From Candidatus Acidianus copahuensis (GTDB lineage Archaea > Thermoproteota > Thermoprotei_A > Sulfolobales > Sulfolobaceae), in assembly GCF_000632495.1 (NCBI RefSeq), contig NZ_JFZT01000044.1:62001-126000 (forward strand): 64,000 bases of DNA. The letters run 5' to 3'. This document shows positions 48,364-57,708 of this stretch, piece after piece. The notes under the pieces were generated by a model. It ran no database searches and was not told the origin of the DNA. It saw nothing but the letters and a program-made list of their open reading frames with translations. Position 1 is the first letter of the stretch; each line of letters opens with the position of its first letter. The translations under genes were made by a program, and so were the position numbers.

Positions 48364-48806
48364 CCTTTCGTTTTGTTTAATATATATAAACTTTTTTTAT
48401 TTTGAAATGATGAACGCAAGAGAGTGAATTTAGATGTATAACGTTTTGGACAAAAAGCTTTTTTTCTTAGTTATTGAAGAGAAAGGCATCTCAAGGAGTT
48501 AAACTGTTGCTTACAGTCTTGAGAAAGTGCTACTAGATTTCTTTGAACCTTGATACTTCTAAAAAGATAAGGAAGAGAGAATCAAAGGTCTTTTTTACTT
48601 ATGAACAAGAGGATCAACGATTGACCTTATGTATATGCCAGGGAGATCTTAACCTTGGTTGAGATCAACACTGCTCTTAATCTCTATGATAAGGCCTTAG
48701 AACTTTGCGTCAATCTATCCTCTGTAGGGAGTTCTCGACGCATACTCCTAAAATGCATAAAAACCTAAAGTCCATATCTATAAATGTGTGACTTTAACTT
48801 TTTATT
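48364..48806. other. gene-free stretch, possible degenerate coding relic
   Basis: The 443 bases between the binding-protein stop and the ATPase stop contain no intact gene. A plus-strand frame at about 48616-48768 reads YAREILTLVEINTALNLYDK and then ALELCVNLSSVGSSRR, interrupted by stops upstream. It has protein-like composition and could be the remains of a transposase or of another gene, but I do not recognise the family. Confidence 0.35.
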
Positions 48807-50150
48807 TTAAGTCTGTACTTCAACTTCCTCAGTCCCTGAGAGGTTGAATTCTTTAAATATTGCCTTGGCTAATTCTTCTGACATTTCTCCATCTCCTTCA
48901 AGAATTCTTATTATCTCCATAGTTGGAACAACTATCTTTTTTATTCTTTTATCTAAATTGAGAGAATCGCTGTTAGTTATAACAAATCTTTGTCCAACTT
49001 GGAACTTTTTCCTTTCTAAATCGACTTCATTAACCTCTCCTAATAATTCCAAGTCCTTATCGACGTTTAACTCTCCATTAAACAATCTTACAACACCTAG
49101 GTAAGCTAATTCATTGCGGACTAACGCTATTCCGACAAGTGTTGTCCTGTCCTTTGCTTCAACTCTCTTACTTCTTGGATGTACATAGGTGATCCCAAGT
49201 TCCTTGGAAATTGACTGAAGTGTTTCCCTTAAAACCTTTTCTAGTTCTCTCGCTTGACTTTCAACGTCATTCAATGTAAATGAGGATTTTATTTTCATCT
49301 TTACGCAGTTTAAGTCTTCACATTCCTTCCCAGCTTTCTCAACTTCTCTTTTAACAAACTGCAAAACCGAGCTAACAGTATTGAGCTCTCTTCCTCTCCA
49401 CATGCTTAAAACCAAGGGGTATATTTCCTCTGAGACTCCGTGGCAATACGCGTCCACTATTTCCTTTAAATCTTCCGGAGTTAGAGCGTTGTCTAATGAT
49501 ATTCTACTTTCGTCTAGCCTTCTCCTTATAGCTAAATCAGAAATTTTACTATATACGTCAGTAGGAATTGCCATTACAAGCGGTATCTCTAAACCAGCGT
49601 TGATCAACCTATGGATGGCAGGGATGTGGATTTCTCTGACTTCATCTATTAAAATTCCAACACTCCATAATTCCTTTATGTCAGACAGAAAGTGGATCAT
49701 TCCTTCAAAATCCTGTTGATAATCAAGGCAATAAATTCTCATGTATTTATCATCAAACTTCCCGCACTGAGCGGAGATCCAAGCCTGTAACGGGACTCCT
49801 CTAATTTTCTTAAAAAACGAATATCCAAGGCGTTTAGCGTTTGCTTTTATGATAGGGAATACGTCCATCTTAGCCTTTTCCCTATCTATTTTGCTCCAGA
49901 ATTCCTGTCCTATATCTTTCATGTTTGCCATGTCTAGGTAGATAAATCCTGCGTTCTCTTGCTCTAGCTTTCTAAGTATAGTTGTCTTACCCATGCCAGG
50001 TTGTCCAATAATTGATGCAACCTGATTTTGCTTAACTAGGTCAAGGGTTTTCTGGAGATATTTTTTGTAAGATGGACCTGCTAATACTACGTTTCTGGAA
50101 CTCCACGTTGTTACAGTTACGTTAGGGATATTACAGATATCTTTTATCAT
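48807..50150 (-). CDS. P-loop ATPase of unknown function, partner of a wHTH protein
   Basis: This 447-residue protein has an AAA/STAND-like ATPase core: Walker A GQPGMGKT (residues 49-56), Walker B ILIDE (166-170), an arginine-rich sensor-like stretch (AIRRRLDESRISLDNALTPEDLKEIVDAY) and a helical lid. The C-terminal 170 residues (from about 280) are mixed alpha/beta with the stretch DRTTLVGIALVRNELAYLGVVRLF, which I do not recognise. It is not Cdc6/Orc1-like in its C-terminal part and lacks a winged helix, but its partner supplies one, overlapping by 4 bases (ATGA). Confidence 0.75.
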   Translation of the reverse strand: MIKDICNIPNVTVTTWSSRNVVLAGPSYKKYLQKTLDLVKQNQVASIIGQPGMGKTTILRKLEQENAGFIYLDMANMKDIGQEFWSKIDREKAKMDVFPIIKANAKRLGYSFFKKIRGVPLQAWISAQCGKFDDKYMRIYCLDYQQDFEGMIHFLSDIKELWSVGILIDEVREIHIPAIHRLINAGLEIPLVMAIPTDVYSKISDLAIRRRLDESRISLDNALTPEDLKEIVDAYCHGVSEEIYPLVLSMWRGRELNTVSSVLQFVKREVEKAGKECEDLNCVKMKIKSSFTLNDVESQARELEKVLRETLQSISKELGITYVHPRSKRVEAKDRTTLVGIALVRNELAYLGVVRLFNGELNVDKDLELLGEVNEVDLERKKFQVGQRFVITNSDSLNLDKRIKKIVVPTMEIIRILEGDGEMSEELAKAIFKEFNLSGTEEVEVQT

Positions 50151-50650
50151 TTCTCATCCCTCCTCTTTATAATACCGTAAAGAGATCCCCTTCTAACGTA
50201 CCCTTCCTCCCCACCTGCTATTAGATCGTATCTCTCCTCAATATGTCTTCTAAACTTAGAGTAAAACTCCTCTTTAGTTAGCCCTACTTCTAACCTTATT
50301 TTCTCTAAGGGAGCATAACCCAGGCTATCCCTTATCCTTGCATAAGCATCATCAAATTCTCTCGTGCTTACTCTATCTGAAGAAAGAAATCTCTCTTCCA
50401 ACTTCCTTACTCTATCCTGGAGGTCTTTTATTTCTTTACTATAAACTTCAAAATTTGGAGTATTTAATTTGTAGGCCTTTCCTCCTCCTAATTTTACAGC
50501 CTTTAATTTACCATTCTTTTCCATGGAGTCCAGTATAGGCTCTATGTCCTTTCTCTTTGCCTTAACTTTTTTTGCAATCTTCGTCAAAGAAATAGGTCTT
50601 TCGCTCTCATTAAGGATAGCAATTATATCCTTCTCATCAACCATGAACAT
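50147..50650 (-). CDS. winged-helix plus coiled-coil protein, partner of the ATPase
   Basis: This 167-residue protein has an N-terminal winged helix-turn-helix (residues about 5-65, IIAILNESERPISLTKIAKKVKAKRKDIEPILDSMEKNGKLKAVKLGGGKAYKL), a short coiled coil (about 73-92, EIKDLQDRVRKLEERFL) and a C-terminal domain (100-167) with another helix-turn-helix-like part. It is probably DNA-binding and dimeric. Its stop overlaps the start of the ATPase gene in ATGA, so the two are translated together. The exact start could be Met1 or Met3. Confidence 0.75.
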   Translation of the reverse strand: MFMVDEKDIIAILNESERPISLTKIAKKVKAKRKDIEPILDSMEKNGKLKAVKLGGGKAYKLNTPNFEVYSKEIKDLQDRVRKLEERFLSSDRVSTREFDDAYARIRDSLGYAPLEKIRLEVGLTKEEFYSKFRRHIEERYDLIAGGEEGYVRRGSLYGIIKRRDEK

Positions 50651-50755
50651 AAGTTTGAGGTAGCTGACTTTAAACCGTTAAGACAGAGTAATACTCGTAA
50701 CATTTCAACTCTCTTTTACCAAGTCTTAAATACTCAGCGAAGAAGTATTCCTTGA

Positions 50756-51658
50756 ATGATATCAGCTCAAGGTATTACCAAGTCTTATAATAGTAAGACT
50801 GTGTTATCGTCGGTTTCAATTGTCGCGGAATCAAGGAAAATTACGGCTTTGTTAGGTCCTAATGGTGCGGGAAAAACAACTCTAATAAGGGTTATCATGG
50901 GTTTAATATTTCCTGAAGAGGGAAAAGTTGAGATTCTTGGAAAAGATCCCTTTAAGGATAAGAGCGTTTTCAAGAGAGTAGGTTATATACAAGAACTTCC
51001 AAATTTGCCCCCATTTTTTTCAGGTAGACAGCTCTTGGAATTCTCCGCTGATATAAAGGGAGTAGACAAGAAAGAAATTAAAAGGGTAATTGATTTAGTC
51101 GGTATGGAAGAACACGCTAACAAGAAAATAGCTAAGTACAGCAAAGGGATGATGCAGAGAATAGCTATAGCCGAAGCGTTGCTAGGAAGTCCAGAAATCC
51201 TTATAATGGATGAGCCCAACATGGGGACGGATCCAATATTAACACTTAACTTTAGGAAAATTGTTAAGGAAATTGCAGAAAGCGGAACAACAGTGTTAAT
51301 GACATCTCATGAAATGGAAGACGTAAAAAGGATGGCAGATCAAGTCTATTTTTTATTTAGAGGAAAGATTTACTTTTCTGGGACAACAGAGGAATTAGTA
51401 AAGAGGTTTCTAGGGGTTAGGGTAATCATAGAGATAAGTAATTTAGAAGGTTTAGAAAAGGTTATTTCAGAAGTAGAGTTCGTTAAGTCATTTGAGATAG
51501 AAGGAAATAAGGTTATAGCTACTCTTACCGAGGATAAAAGGGAAGAACTTTTAAAAAGGCTAATTCTTTCTGGTTTCAAAGTTAAATCTTTCTACTTAAG
51601 CAACGAACTAGAAGAGGCCTATTTTAATGTGGTGAAGGAGGCGAGTTCCAGTGATTGA
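50756..51658 (+). CDS. ABC-2 type transporter ATP-binding protein (CcmA-like)
   Basis: This 300-residue ATPase has Walker A GPNGAGKTT, Q-loop YIQELPNLPPFFSGRQLLEF, signature YSKGMMQRIAIAEALLG, Walker B ILIMDEPNMGTDPI and a C-terminal extension of about 85 residues typical of ABC-2 exporters. The signature is YSKGMMQR in place of LSGGQQQR, which is normal for this class. Its partner permease overlaps it by 8 bases. A box A-like TTAAATA stands at about 50726, about 30 bases before the ATG. Confidence 0.92.
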   Translation: MISAQGITKSYNSKTVLSSVSIVAESRKITALLGPNGAGKTTLIRVIMGLIFPEEGKVEILGKDPFKDKSVFKRVGYIQELPNLPPFFSGRQLLEFSADIKGVDKKEIKRVIDLVGMEEHANKKIAKYSKGMMQRIAIAEALLGSPEILIMDEPNMGTDPILTLNFRKIVKEIAESGTTVLMTSHEMEDVKRMADQVYFLFRGKIYFSGTTEELVKRFLGVRVIIEISNLEGLEKVISEVEFVKSFEIEGNKVIATLTEDKREELLKRLILSGFKVKSFYLSNELEEAYFNVVKEASSSD

Positions 51659-52490
51659 AAAGGTAATTCTTTACGAAATGAAAAGGGCTGTTGCAAGAAA
51701 GAAAGTATTGACGCTAATAATAATAACGCTAATATTTGAGATAGGCGTTTATGTCTCTATTGGCGAATTTAAAACCCCTAGGGTTGAGAGTTTAGTAAGG
51801 CCAATTCAAGATCTTCTTTGGTTAGCTGGAGTTTTATTACCCCAAAGCCTTCTGATTCACTTTATAGCTCTCTCAATTTCCTCAGGATCAATGTCAGAGG
51901 AGTATGAGCAGGGAACAGTTGATTTCTTCTTAACAAAACCTATTACTAGGATGCAGTTTGCTGTTGGAAAATATGTTGGTGGGTATATATTGGCTGTGTT
52001 AATCTATTCTTTTATGGTAATTCTTTCACTTATCTTGTCTTACTTGTTCTTTGGTAAGCAGGTTGACCTTTACTATCTTCCATCAATTTTTCTCTCAGTA
52101 ATATTTTCCATTCTAACCTTCTTCTCAATTGGTTTTATGTTTGGCGAAGTTCTTAGGCGGAGTAGCATTGCGTTTCTGGTATCTAGCGTGGTGCTAATTG
52201 GATCAGTGATAATAGGGGCAGTACTTATCTTTGTAGATAGACTGACCAACGTATCAACATTTATAGCAATAGCTCAGGCTCTTCCAGCCTGGGGTGGAGA
52301 CGAATTGCCTTTTATAGTAGCTCAAGGGGTCCCTGGATCCGGTCTTATTGTTGAGGCTTTAGAAATATTTCCTACCGCACAGGGGACAATTTCCATGTCA
52401 GTTGGCTACATCCTAGTGTACTCTGTTGTATCAACCTTATTGGGTTTCCTGAGCTTCGCTCATAGAGATATTCCGAAGAAAGTGAGTTAA
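51651..52490 (+). CDS. ABC-2 type transporter permease
   Basis: This 279-residue permease has six hydrophobic helices and a cytoplasmic N-terminus (VIEKVILYEMKRAVARKKVL). The loop EEYEQGTVDFFLTKPITRMQFAVGKYVGGYI after helix 2 is the hallmark of NosY/ABC-2 permeases. With the ATPase before it, it should form an exporter of unknown substrate. The start is GTG 51651 or close by, inside the ATPase gene. Its TAA stop shares the TTAA tetranucleotide at 52487-52490 with the stop of the opposite exporter gene. Confidence 0.9.
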   Translation: MIEKVILYEMKRAVARKKVLTLIIITLIFEIGVYVSIGEFKTPRVESLVRPIQDLLWLAGVLLPQSLLIHFIALSISSGSMSEEYEQGTVDFFLTKPITRMQFAVGKYVGGYILAVLIYSFMVILSLILSYLFFGKQVDLYYLPSIFLSVIFSILTFFSIGFMFGEVLRRSSIAFLVSSVVLIGSVIIGAVLIFVDRLTNVSTFIAIAQALPAWGGDELPFIVAQGVPGSGLIVEALEIFPTAQGTISMSVGYILVYSVVSTLLGFLSFAHRDIPKKVS

Positions 52491-53209
52491 CTTTCCCTCC
52501 ATTTCATAGCGTAAAACGGTAGCAATGAAAGGATAGCAGTTTCTACTAAGAATATCAAGATTGGACTTAAAGGCAAACTTTGCAATCCTGTAATTCCCTG
52601 CATTAAGACAGAACCAGCTGTTGAAGGGGAGATATATAAAATGTCTAATGCCCAACTTGGAAGAAGGGAGTACGGATAATATAAGGGGGGTAGGATTGTG
52701 AAAAGTAATGATACGATAGTGGAGATTCCCCATGAATGTCTAGTATGTTTTACGAAGCTGGCTAAAGTTATTGCAAGGGATGAACTTGATATTAACAGCA
52801 AAATGAGTATTCCTATAGAAATAATTGCAGTAAGAGGAGTAAAAATATTAAATATCCAACTCAGAATAGCGTAAACTACGATGCCCGGTATACTATTAAT
52901 TAGGTTTCCTAGAGTTAAACCGGTAATGTAGTCTAAAGGTCCTATCTCTGTAGCTACTAGAAGATCTTGAAATCTTAGCTGAAGTCTCATGAATGCAAAA
53001 TCGCCAATTATTGAAAGGGAATTGCTAACAACTATTGAAATTAGACCTCCTAGGACTCCAAACTTCACGAACTCTCCCCTAGATATGAGGAATATGAAGA
53101 GGAGAAGAGATAACGGTAAGGACAAGTATGAGAGAATATATATTGGAGCTCTCTTTATTCCAGTATATCCATACATCCACGCTAAAGCTAAAATAAACTT
53201 AATCCTCAT
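52487..53209 (-). CDS. ABC-2 type transporter permease, second system
   Basis: This 240-residue protein has six hydrophobic helices, a short cytoplasmic N-terminus, and the segment RLQFQDLLVATEIGPLDYITGLTLGNLI (written here as seen: LRFQDLLVATEIGPLDYITG) between helices 2 and 3, which is the ABC-2 permease pattern. It pairs with the ATPase gene upstream on the same strand (11-base overlap) and is convergent with the first exporter. Such pairs often export drugs or toxic peptides; no substrate can be read from the sequence. Confidence 0.88.
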   Translation of the reverse strand: MRIKFILALAWMYGYTGIKRAPIYILSYLSLPLSLLLFIFLISRGEFVKFGVLGGLISIVVSNSLSIIGDFAFMRLQLRFQDLLVATEIGPLDYITGLTLGNLINSIPGIVVYAILSWIFNIFTPLTAIISIGILILLLISSSSLAITLASFVKHTRHSWGISTIVSLLFTILPPLYYPYSLLPSWALDILYISPSTAGSVLMQGITGLQSLPLSPILIFLVETAILSLLPFYAMKWRES

Positions 53210-54023
53210 ACAATCCCCTCATGATAAAGACGTCCTCTAAACTAGTAGGCTTTATTACAACTCCCTTTCCGACCATTTTCTTTGCCCCATCTTCATCAAC
53301 GTAAGATATCCTCATTGAACCGATTTTTATGTTACCTGTTCCCTCGACTCTAACTATGCCTTTTAATGAAGATAGGAGTTCTTCTGGAGAACCTTGGGCT
53401 ATCAACTTTCCCTTATGCATCATAGCAATGTCTTGGCACAATTCCTCAGCTTCCTCCATGTAGTGAGTTGTGAGGACCATGTTTGAACTCATTTCCTTTA
53501 TTACCGACCAAACCTCTAATCTAGAAACAGGATCAAGGCCAGTTGTCGGTTCGTCAAGAAATACAACTTCTGCGTTAGAGCTTAGAGCCATTGCAACAAA
53601 GATTTTTCTTTTCATTCCGCCGGATAACTCATCAGCTGGTTTATTCATTGCGTCTCCCAATCCGACTTCTTTTAAAGCTCTCCTAGCTGAAGAAAGTGCC
53701 TCAGAGAAAGAAAAACCTCTAGCGGTTAAGTAAACAATGACGTGTTCAAGGGGGCTAGCAATTCCAAAGGGAGAGGCTTCTTGAGGAATACTGCTAATTA
53801 TTTTTCTAACCTTCTTCACTTCTCTTACCACGTCATAACCGTTTATCGTTGCTCTTCCCTTAGTTGGGAGTAATTGGGTAGACAGAATTCTTAAGAGAGT
53901 TGTCTTTCCTGCACCGTTTCTTCCTATGATGCATGAGAATCTAGAGGATAACTTGAAGCTTAAATCCTCTATTGCAACAGTGCCATCTCCATAGACCTTT
54001 CTTAAGTTCTCAGTCTCTATCAT
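53199..54023 (-). CDS. ABC-2 type transporter ATP-binding protein, second system
   Basis: This 274-residue ATPase has Walker A GRNGAGKTT, Q-loop SIPQEASPFGIASPLEHVIVYLTARG, signature LSGGMKRKIFVAMALSS, Walker B VVFLDEPTTGLDPVSR and the C-terminal ABC-2 extension ending in VKP-like TSLEDVFIMRGL. It is the upstream gene of an ATPase-permease pair. Its start at 54023 faces the DUF973-like gene at 54099 across about 75 bases, which hold both promoters. Confidence 0.92.
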   Translation of the reverse strand: MIETENLRKVYGDGTVAIEDLSFKLSSRFSCIIGRNGAGKTTLLRILSTQLLPTKGRATINGYDVVREVKKVRKIISSIPQEASPFGIASPLEHVIVYLTARGFSFSEALSSARRALKEVGLGDAMNKPADELSGGMKRKIFVAMALSSNAEVVFLDEPTTGLDPVSRLEVWSVIKEMSSNMVLTTHYMEEAEELCQDIAMMHKGKLIAQGSPEELLSSLKGIVRVEGTGNIKIGSMRISYVDEDGAKKMVGKGVVIKPTSLEDVFIMRGLYED

Positions 54024-54098
54024 ATTACAAAATAAGGGAATGCGATTAAAACGCTAACCTTTTGATGCTAAAATGATTTAATTATAAGGAAATTGAAC

Positions 54099-54794
54099 AT
54101 GATTAACGATGAACATCTAAGAAGTATAAGGGAAGGGACATTAATAGGAATAGTCTCTAGTTTATTATTAGGAATACCTCTCATAATATTTTCAATATTG
54201 GGTCTACCTCTTTTTGAAGCTATTTTCCTATTAATATATCTCATTATAAACATATTTGTAGGAGTAAAGTTTTACCAAGGATTCAACGGTATAGATCGCC
54301 TAGGAAAGATAGGGGGAATAATCTTTATGATACCATTTGTAGAGTTAATAGGGACTATACTTTTAGCAATTGCGTTTTTTAGGTTAGGTTCTAAATATGA
54401 TAGTGTAAATCTTAAGTTAGGGAGTATTGTTCTCATTTTTTTACCGTTTTTAGGTTTCATCTTAATTTTCTTCGGATTAAACAAAGTCAATTTATTAACG
54501 TTTTCTCAACCCCCATTACAATCTACTCCTCAATACATTCCAGTCTATCAGGTGGGAGTAGGAAAGATAAATGGAAATGTTGTTACATTTCAGCTGTATG
54601 TTGGAACCCCTGTAGGTATTAGCTCTATTGTCGTTGAGGGAACAAATATATACTCTACGTCAATCCAGCCTAGCTTCTTGCAACAAGGAGTTAATACTAT
54701 TGTTGTCACTCTCTCTGATATTCCTCAAGCTATCCAAAATAGACGATTACTAGTTTACTTGTCTAATGGAACAACAATTTTTGTTGTAATTTGA
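54099..54794 (+). CDS. DUF973-like membrane protein
   Basis: This protein of about 231 residues has four to five membrane helices in its first 130 residues (LIGIVSSLLLGIPLIIFSIL; EAIFLLIYLIINIFVGVKFY; GGIIFMIPFVELIGTILLAI; LGSIVLIFLPFLGFILIFFG), then a Pro/Gln linker (QPPLQSTPQYIPVYQVGVGKI) and a beta domain (about 150-231). This layout, including the QVGVGKI start of the outside domain, is what I recall from the Sulfolobales-specific DUF973 family, whose function is unknown. ATG 54099 is used; a TTG six bases before is also in frame. Confidence 0.7.
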   Translation: MINDEHLRSIREGTLIGIVSSLLLGIPLIIFSILGLPLFEAIFLLIYLIINIFVGVKFYQGFNGIDRLGKIGGIIFMIPFVELIGTILLAIAFFRLGSKYDSVNLKLGSIVLIFLPFLGFILIFFGLNKVNLLTFSQPPLQSTPQYIPVYQVGVGKINGNVVTFQLYVGTPVGISSIVVEGTNIYSTSIQPSFLQQGVNTIVVTLSDIPQAIQNRRLLVYLSNGTTIFVVI

Positions 54795-54889
54795 TCCAAA
54801 AAGCCTTTGAATTGGAAAAATTATAGCACATATTTAGAATTAGAAGGAACAAAGAGATGCTATATATGATCCCTCCCTTTTTTTTAACT

Positions 54890-55115
54890 TAATACAGAAT
54901 TTGTATATGCGTGTAGACTCGAAGAAGGGACTGTGAAAGGGTGAAAAGCAAGAGGAACAAGAATGTGCTGGTTTTTCCACACACCCAAGGTCTTTGATAA
55001 GACTTTCAAGGTGTAGGTAGGTTAGCCCGCTAATTGATCGTAATGATGAACTCTGTTCATAACGTGATGAAGTTCAATGGTTCCACTGAAAATAAATGTC
55101 CGTAAAACCCGAACT
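54890..55115 (+). mobile_element. non-autonomous IS200/IS605-like element, copy 7 (left end lost, long-loop form)
   Basis: The plus-strand copy begins inside the element (TATGCGTGTAGACTCGAAGA) and keeps the core (GAATGTGCTGGTTTTTCCAC, TTAGCCCGCTAATTGATCGT, AACGTGATGAAGTTC) and right end (ATAAATGTCCGTAAAACCCG). No left-end sequence is visible. In the apical loop it has AAGGTCTTTGATAAGACTTT instead of CTTCGG, the same insertion as copy 1, so these two form a subfamily. It occupies half of the gap 54795-55229. Confidence 0.75.
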
Positions 55116-55229
55116 GCAGAAATCCCCCTATAAAAGTTTAGACATTCAATAGAGTCAACTCTGCCTAAGTGTGTTTGGAAGTTAGAATTCAAACATAAGA
55201 CTTAATTCCCAAGAACAAGATATCATATC

Positions 55230-57272
55230 ATGCGGAGAACAGACTTAGATCAAGTTATTCTTGGTAAAGGTAACTATGTAGACGATTTGGATTTTAAGGG
55301 ATTTTATGGCGTATTTGTAAGAAGTCAATATCCTCATGCTAAGTTTAAATTGGATGTTTCTAGCGTTTTGGAGAAGGGCGCAAAGGTAATAACGGCTGCT
55401 GATTTTCCTCAAGTAAATGGTGAAAAAACAGAGAATGAGGGAACAATGCTAACTTTACCCTTGGCTTATAAGAAGGTGAGATACTTGGGAGAACCAATAG
55501 CGCTTGTAATATCTGAGGATCCCTATAAAGCTACTGACTTAGCTGAGCTAGTTTCAGTGGACTATGAGCAATTACCTCCTGTGACAAATATCGATTTTGC
55601 TATTAAGAACGAAGTACTAGTATTTGAGGAGGTAGGTTCTAACGAGGTATATCGTAAAACTTTTGAGTACGGTAAAATGCCTTCAGATAGACAACTAGAC
55701 CTGGAATTATATTGGAGTAGATCCTCTGGAAATCCTATAGAGACTTTCGGAGTAATTGCATATCCAGACGGCACAATAATTTCTAACGTACAGGCTCCTC
55801 AATTTCAAGCAAAGGAGATTGAAAAAGTACTAGGCAAGTCTAGAGTAATTCCTGTGAGGCATGGAGGGAGTTTCGGCTCAAAATTTTCCGTAACTAAGTA
55901 CGCACTAGCATTAGGTCTTGCATCAAAGAAGTTTGGTATACCAATAAAATGGTTAGAGACTAGGACTGAACATTTAGAGGCGTCTAATAGTTCTGGTCCG
56001 GAAAGAAAGTTTAATGTAAAAGCTCACTTTTTAAGTGATGGGACTGTAACTGGGCTAGAGTTCAAGATCTGGGAAGACGTCGGTTCAACGCTATTTAATG
56101 GCCAAGCCTTTAAGCCAACTGGAATTATAGCAGGACCTTATAAAATCACAAACCTGAAATATGACGTATCCTTAGTTGCAACAAATAAGAATCCACCAGG
56201 AGCTTTTAGGGGAGCAGGAACCCCTCCTCATACTTGGGCGCTCGAAAGAACTATGGACGCAATTGCCGACGACCTAGGAATAGATAGATCGGAGATTAGA
56301 AAGAAGAACCTTCTTTCTACTCTTCCTTACGAATCTCCTTACGCTTTTTATGACTCAGGTAACCCGAGACAATTACTTGAATTGGCGATCTCTAGAAGCG
56401 ATGTATTCTCGCTGAGGAAAAAAGGGTTTGGAATTGGAATAGCTTGTTCAACAGATCCTAGTACTCCATCAGGTGAGGAAGGGGTTAGGTTAACTATTAA
56501 GAACGGAAAAGTAATTGTAGGAATAGGTTATGGACCTGAGGGACAAGGGAATGAACACTTAGCTAAGATATTAACGTCTAAGTTATTATCAATTCCAGTG
56601 GACTTAGTTGATGTAGAGATATTAGACAGCGAACACTCGCCAACAAGTTTTGGACCTGGGGGAAGCAGAATGGCAGTCTTTATGGCTGGAGCATTAAAGG
56701 GGGCAGCAGAGGAATTAATATCTAAATTAAGAAGAAGGACTGGTGGAGAGTATACTGAAGGATATTTTGTGACGCGAAAAGGCGAAAAGATTTCTTTACT
56801 CTCAATGGACGAGAAAGTGAGTTATGTCTTCTCTTTGCAAGGTAAAACTCGATTTAACGCATATCCATTTGCATGCGATATAGCAGTAGTGAGGAGTGAC
56901 GAAAGTGGAATCATAAGGCCAGTGAAGCTAATTGTATACTTAGATCCTGGTACACCTCTAGACGAGGAGCTTGTAAAGGAACAGGTAATAGGAGGTTCTG
57001 CAATAGGTATATCTGTTGCGCTTTATGAGAAATATATCTACAATAGTGAAGGTCAACTGTTAACTACTAGCTTATCAGATTATGGTATGCCTACTGCTGT
57101 TGAGATTCCACAGATTGAAGTTAATTTAGTTCCAACTCCTTCACCATATACTCCAATGGGGGCTAAGGGAATAGGGGAAATACCTGTAGGAGTTGCAGCA
57201 GCTGCTGTAACTAGTGCAGTTGAGGATTTAATGAAGAGGAGAATTAGAGAAGTTCCAATAACTAGCGAGTAG
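55230..57272 (+). CDS. xanthine dehydrogenase-family molybdopterin-binding subunit (aldehyde oxidoreductase type)
   Basis: This 680-residue protein has the large-subunit layout: an N-terminal domain from RRTDLDQVILGKGNYVDDL, ADFPQVNG, the GEPIALVISEDPYKATDLAELV stretch, then the molybdopterin-binding domains with GGSFGSK, PPGAFRGAGTPPHTWALER, and the C-terminal GAKGIGE with the catalytic Glu650. The AYRCSFR loop of CO dehydrogenases is absent, so an aldehyde or hydroxy-aromatic substrate is likelier. No FAD or 2Fe-2S subunit gene is adjacent, which is unusual; they must be encoded elsewhere. It is slightly shorter than usual (about 700-780). Confidence 0.9.
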   Translation: MRRTDLDQVILGKGNYVDDLDFKGFYGVFVRSQYPHAKFKLDVSSVLEKGAKVITAADFPQVNGEKTENEGTMLTLPLAYKKVRYLGEPIALVISEDPYKATDLAELVSVDYEQLPPVTNIDFAIKNEVLVFEEVGSNEVYRKTFEYGKMPSDRQLDLELYWSRSSGNPIETFGVIAYPDGTIISNVQAPQFQAKEIEKVLGKSRVIPVRHGGSFGSKFSVTKYALALGLASKKFGIPIKWLETRTEHLEASNSSGPERKFNVKAHFLSDGTVTGLEFKIWEDVGSTLFNGQAFKPTGIIAGPYKITNLKYDVSLVATNKNPPGAFRGAGTPPHTWALERTMDAIADDLGIDRSEIRKKNLLSTLPYESPYAFYDSGNPRQLLELAISRSDVFSLRKKGFGIGIACSTDPSTPSGEEGVRLTIKNGKVIVGIGYGPEGQGNEHLAKILTSKLLSIPVDLVDVEILDSEHSPTSFGPGGSRMAVFMAGALKGAAEELISKLRRRTGGEYTEGYFVTRKGEKISLLSMDEKVSYVFSLQGKTRFNAYPFACDIAVVRSDESGIIRPVKLIVYLDPGTPLDEELVKEQVIGGSAIGISVALYEKYIYNSEGQLLTTSLSDYGMPTAVEIPQIEVNLVPTPSPYTPMGAKGIGEIPVGVAAAAVTSAVEDLMKRRIREVPITSE

Positions 57273-57303
57273 TATATAATTCTTGATATATGTCGAAGCA
57301 CGT

Positions 57304-57708
57304 CTATTTTTTCTCTTCCAAAAGTTTTTCTCCTTCTCTAGCAACTCGTTCATCAACATCCTTTATAATATACGTATTCTTTTCAGTTATTAAATACAGG
57401 GAAGCACACCCAAATTTCTTGGCTAAAAATCCCTGAGATACAAAGTTCTCTTTTATCTCGTTGCAACTTAACTTTATTGGTCTAGATAGGGGTGACTGTA
57501 TAGTAAATTGGCAATCCTCAATTTTATACTTAAATGATCTCTTCCATATAATATAAATAAAAAGTAATAAATACCAAATACCTACAAATATTAGATAATT
57601 AAGGATCTTTTCTGGACTAATTTCCAAAAAAGCCGAGGTTATCCCTAAGATAATGGTCCCTTTTAAGATAGTCTTCTTAACCTTTGGACGAATATAGCCA
57701 GCACGCAA
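57304..57708 (-). CDS. small membrane protein at the end of the second opp operon
   Basis: This protein of about 134 residues has two adjacent membrane segments (residues about 12-28 and 35-53) and a soluble C-terminal domain with the beta pattern YKIEDCQFTIQSPLSRPIKLSCNEIKENF, which resembles bacterial PH-like domains. It overlaps the oppF gene and follows it. TTG 57708 is favoured as start because GGAGG lies eight bases upstream; the frame can be extended to TTG 57723. Role unknown, probably an accessory of the transporter. Confidence 0.6.
   Translation of the reverse strand: MRAGYIRPKVKKTILKGTIILGITSAFLEISPEKILNYLIFVGIWYLLLFIYIIWKRSFKYKIEDCQFTIQSPLSRPIKLSCNEIKENFVSQGFLAKKFGCASLYLITEKNTYIIKDVDERVAREGEKLLEEKK

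Noticed and set aside
48807..50150. ATPase as a Cdc6/Orc1 replication initiator, making this an origin
   Set aside because: It lacks the C-terminal winged helix and the usual Cdc6 motifs; no origin-recognition-box repeats were seen beside it.
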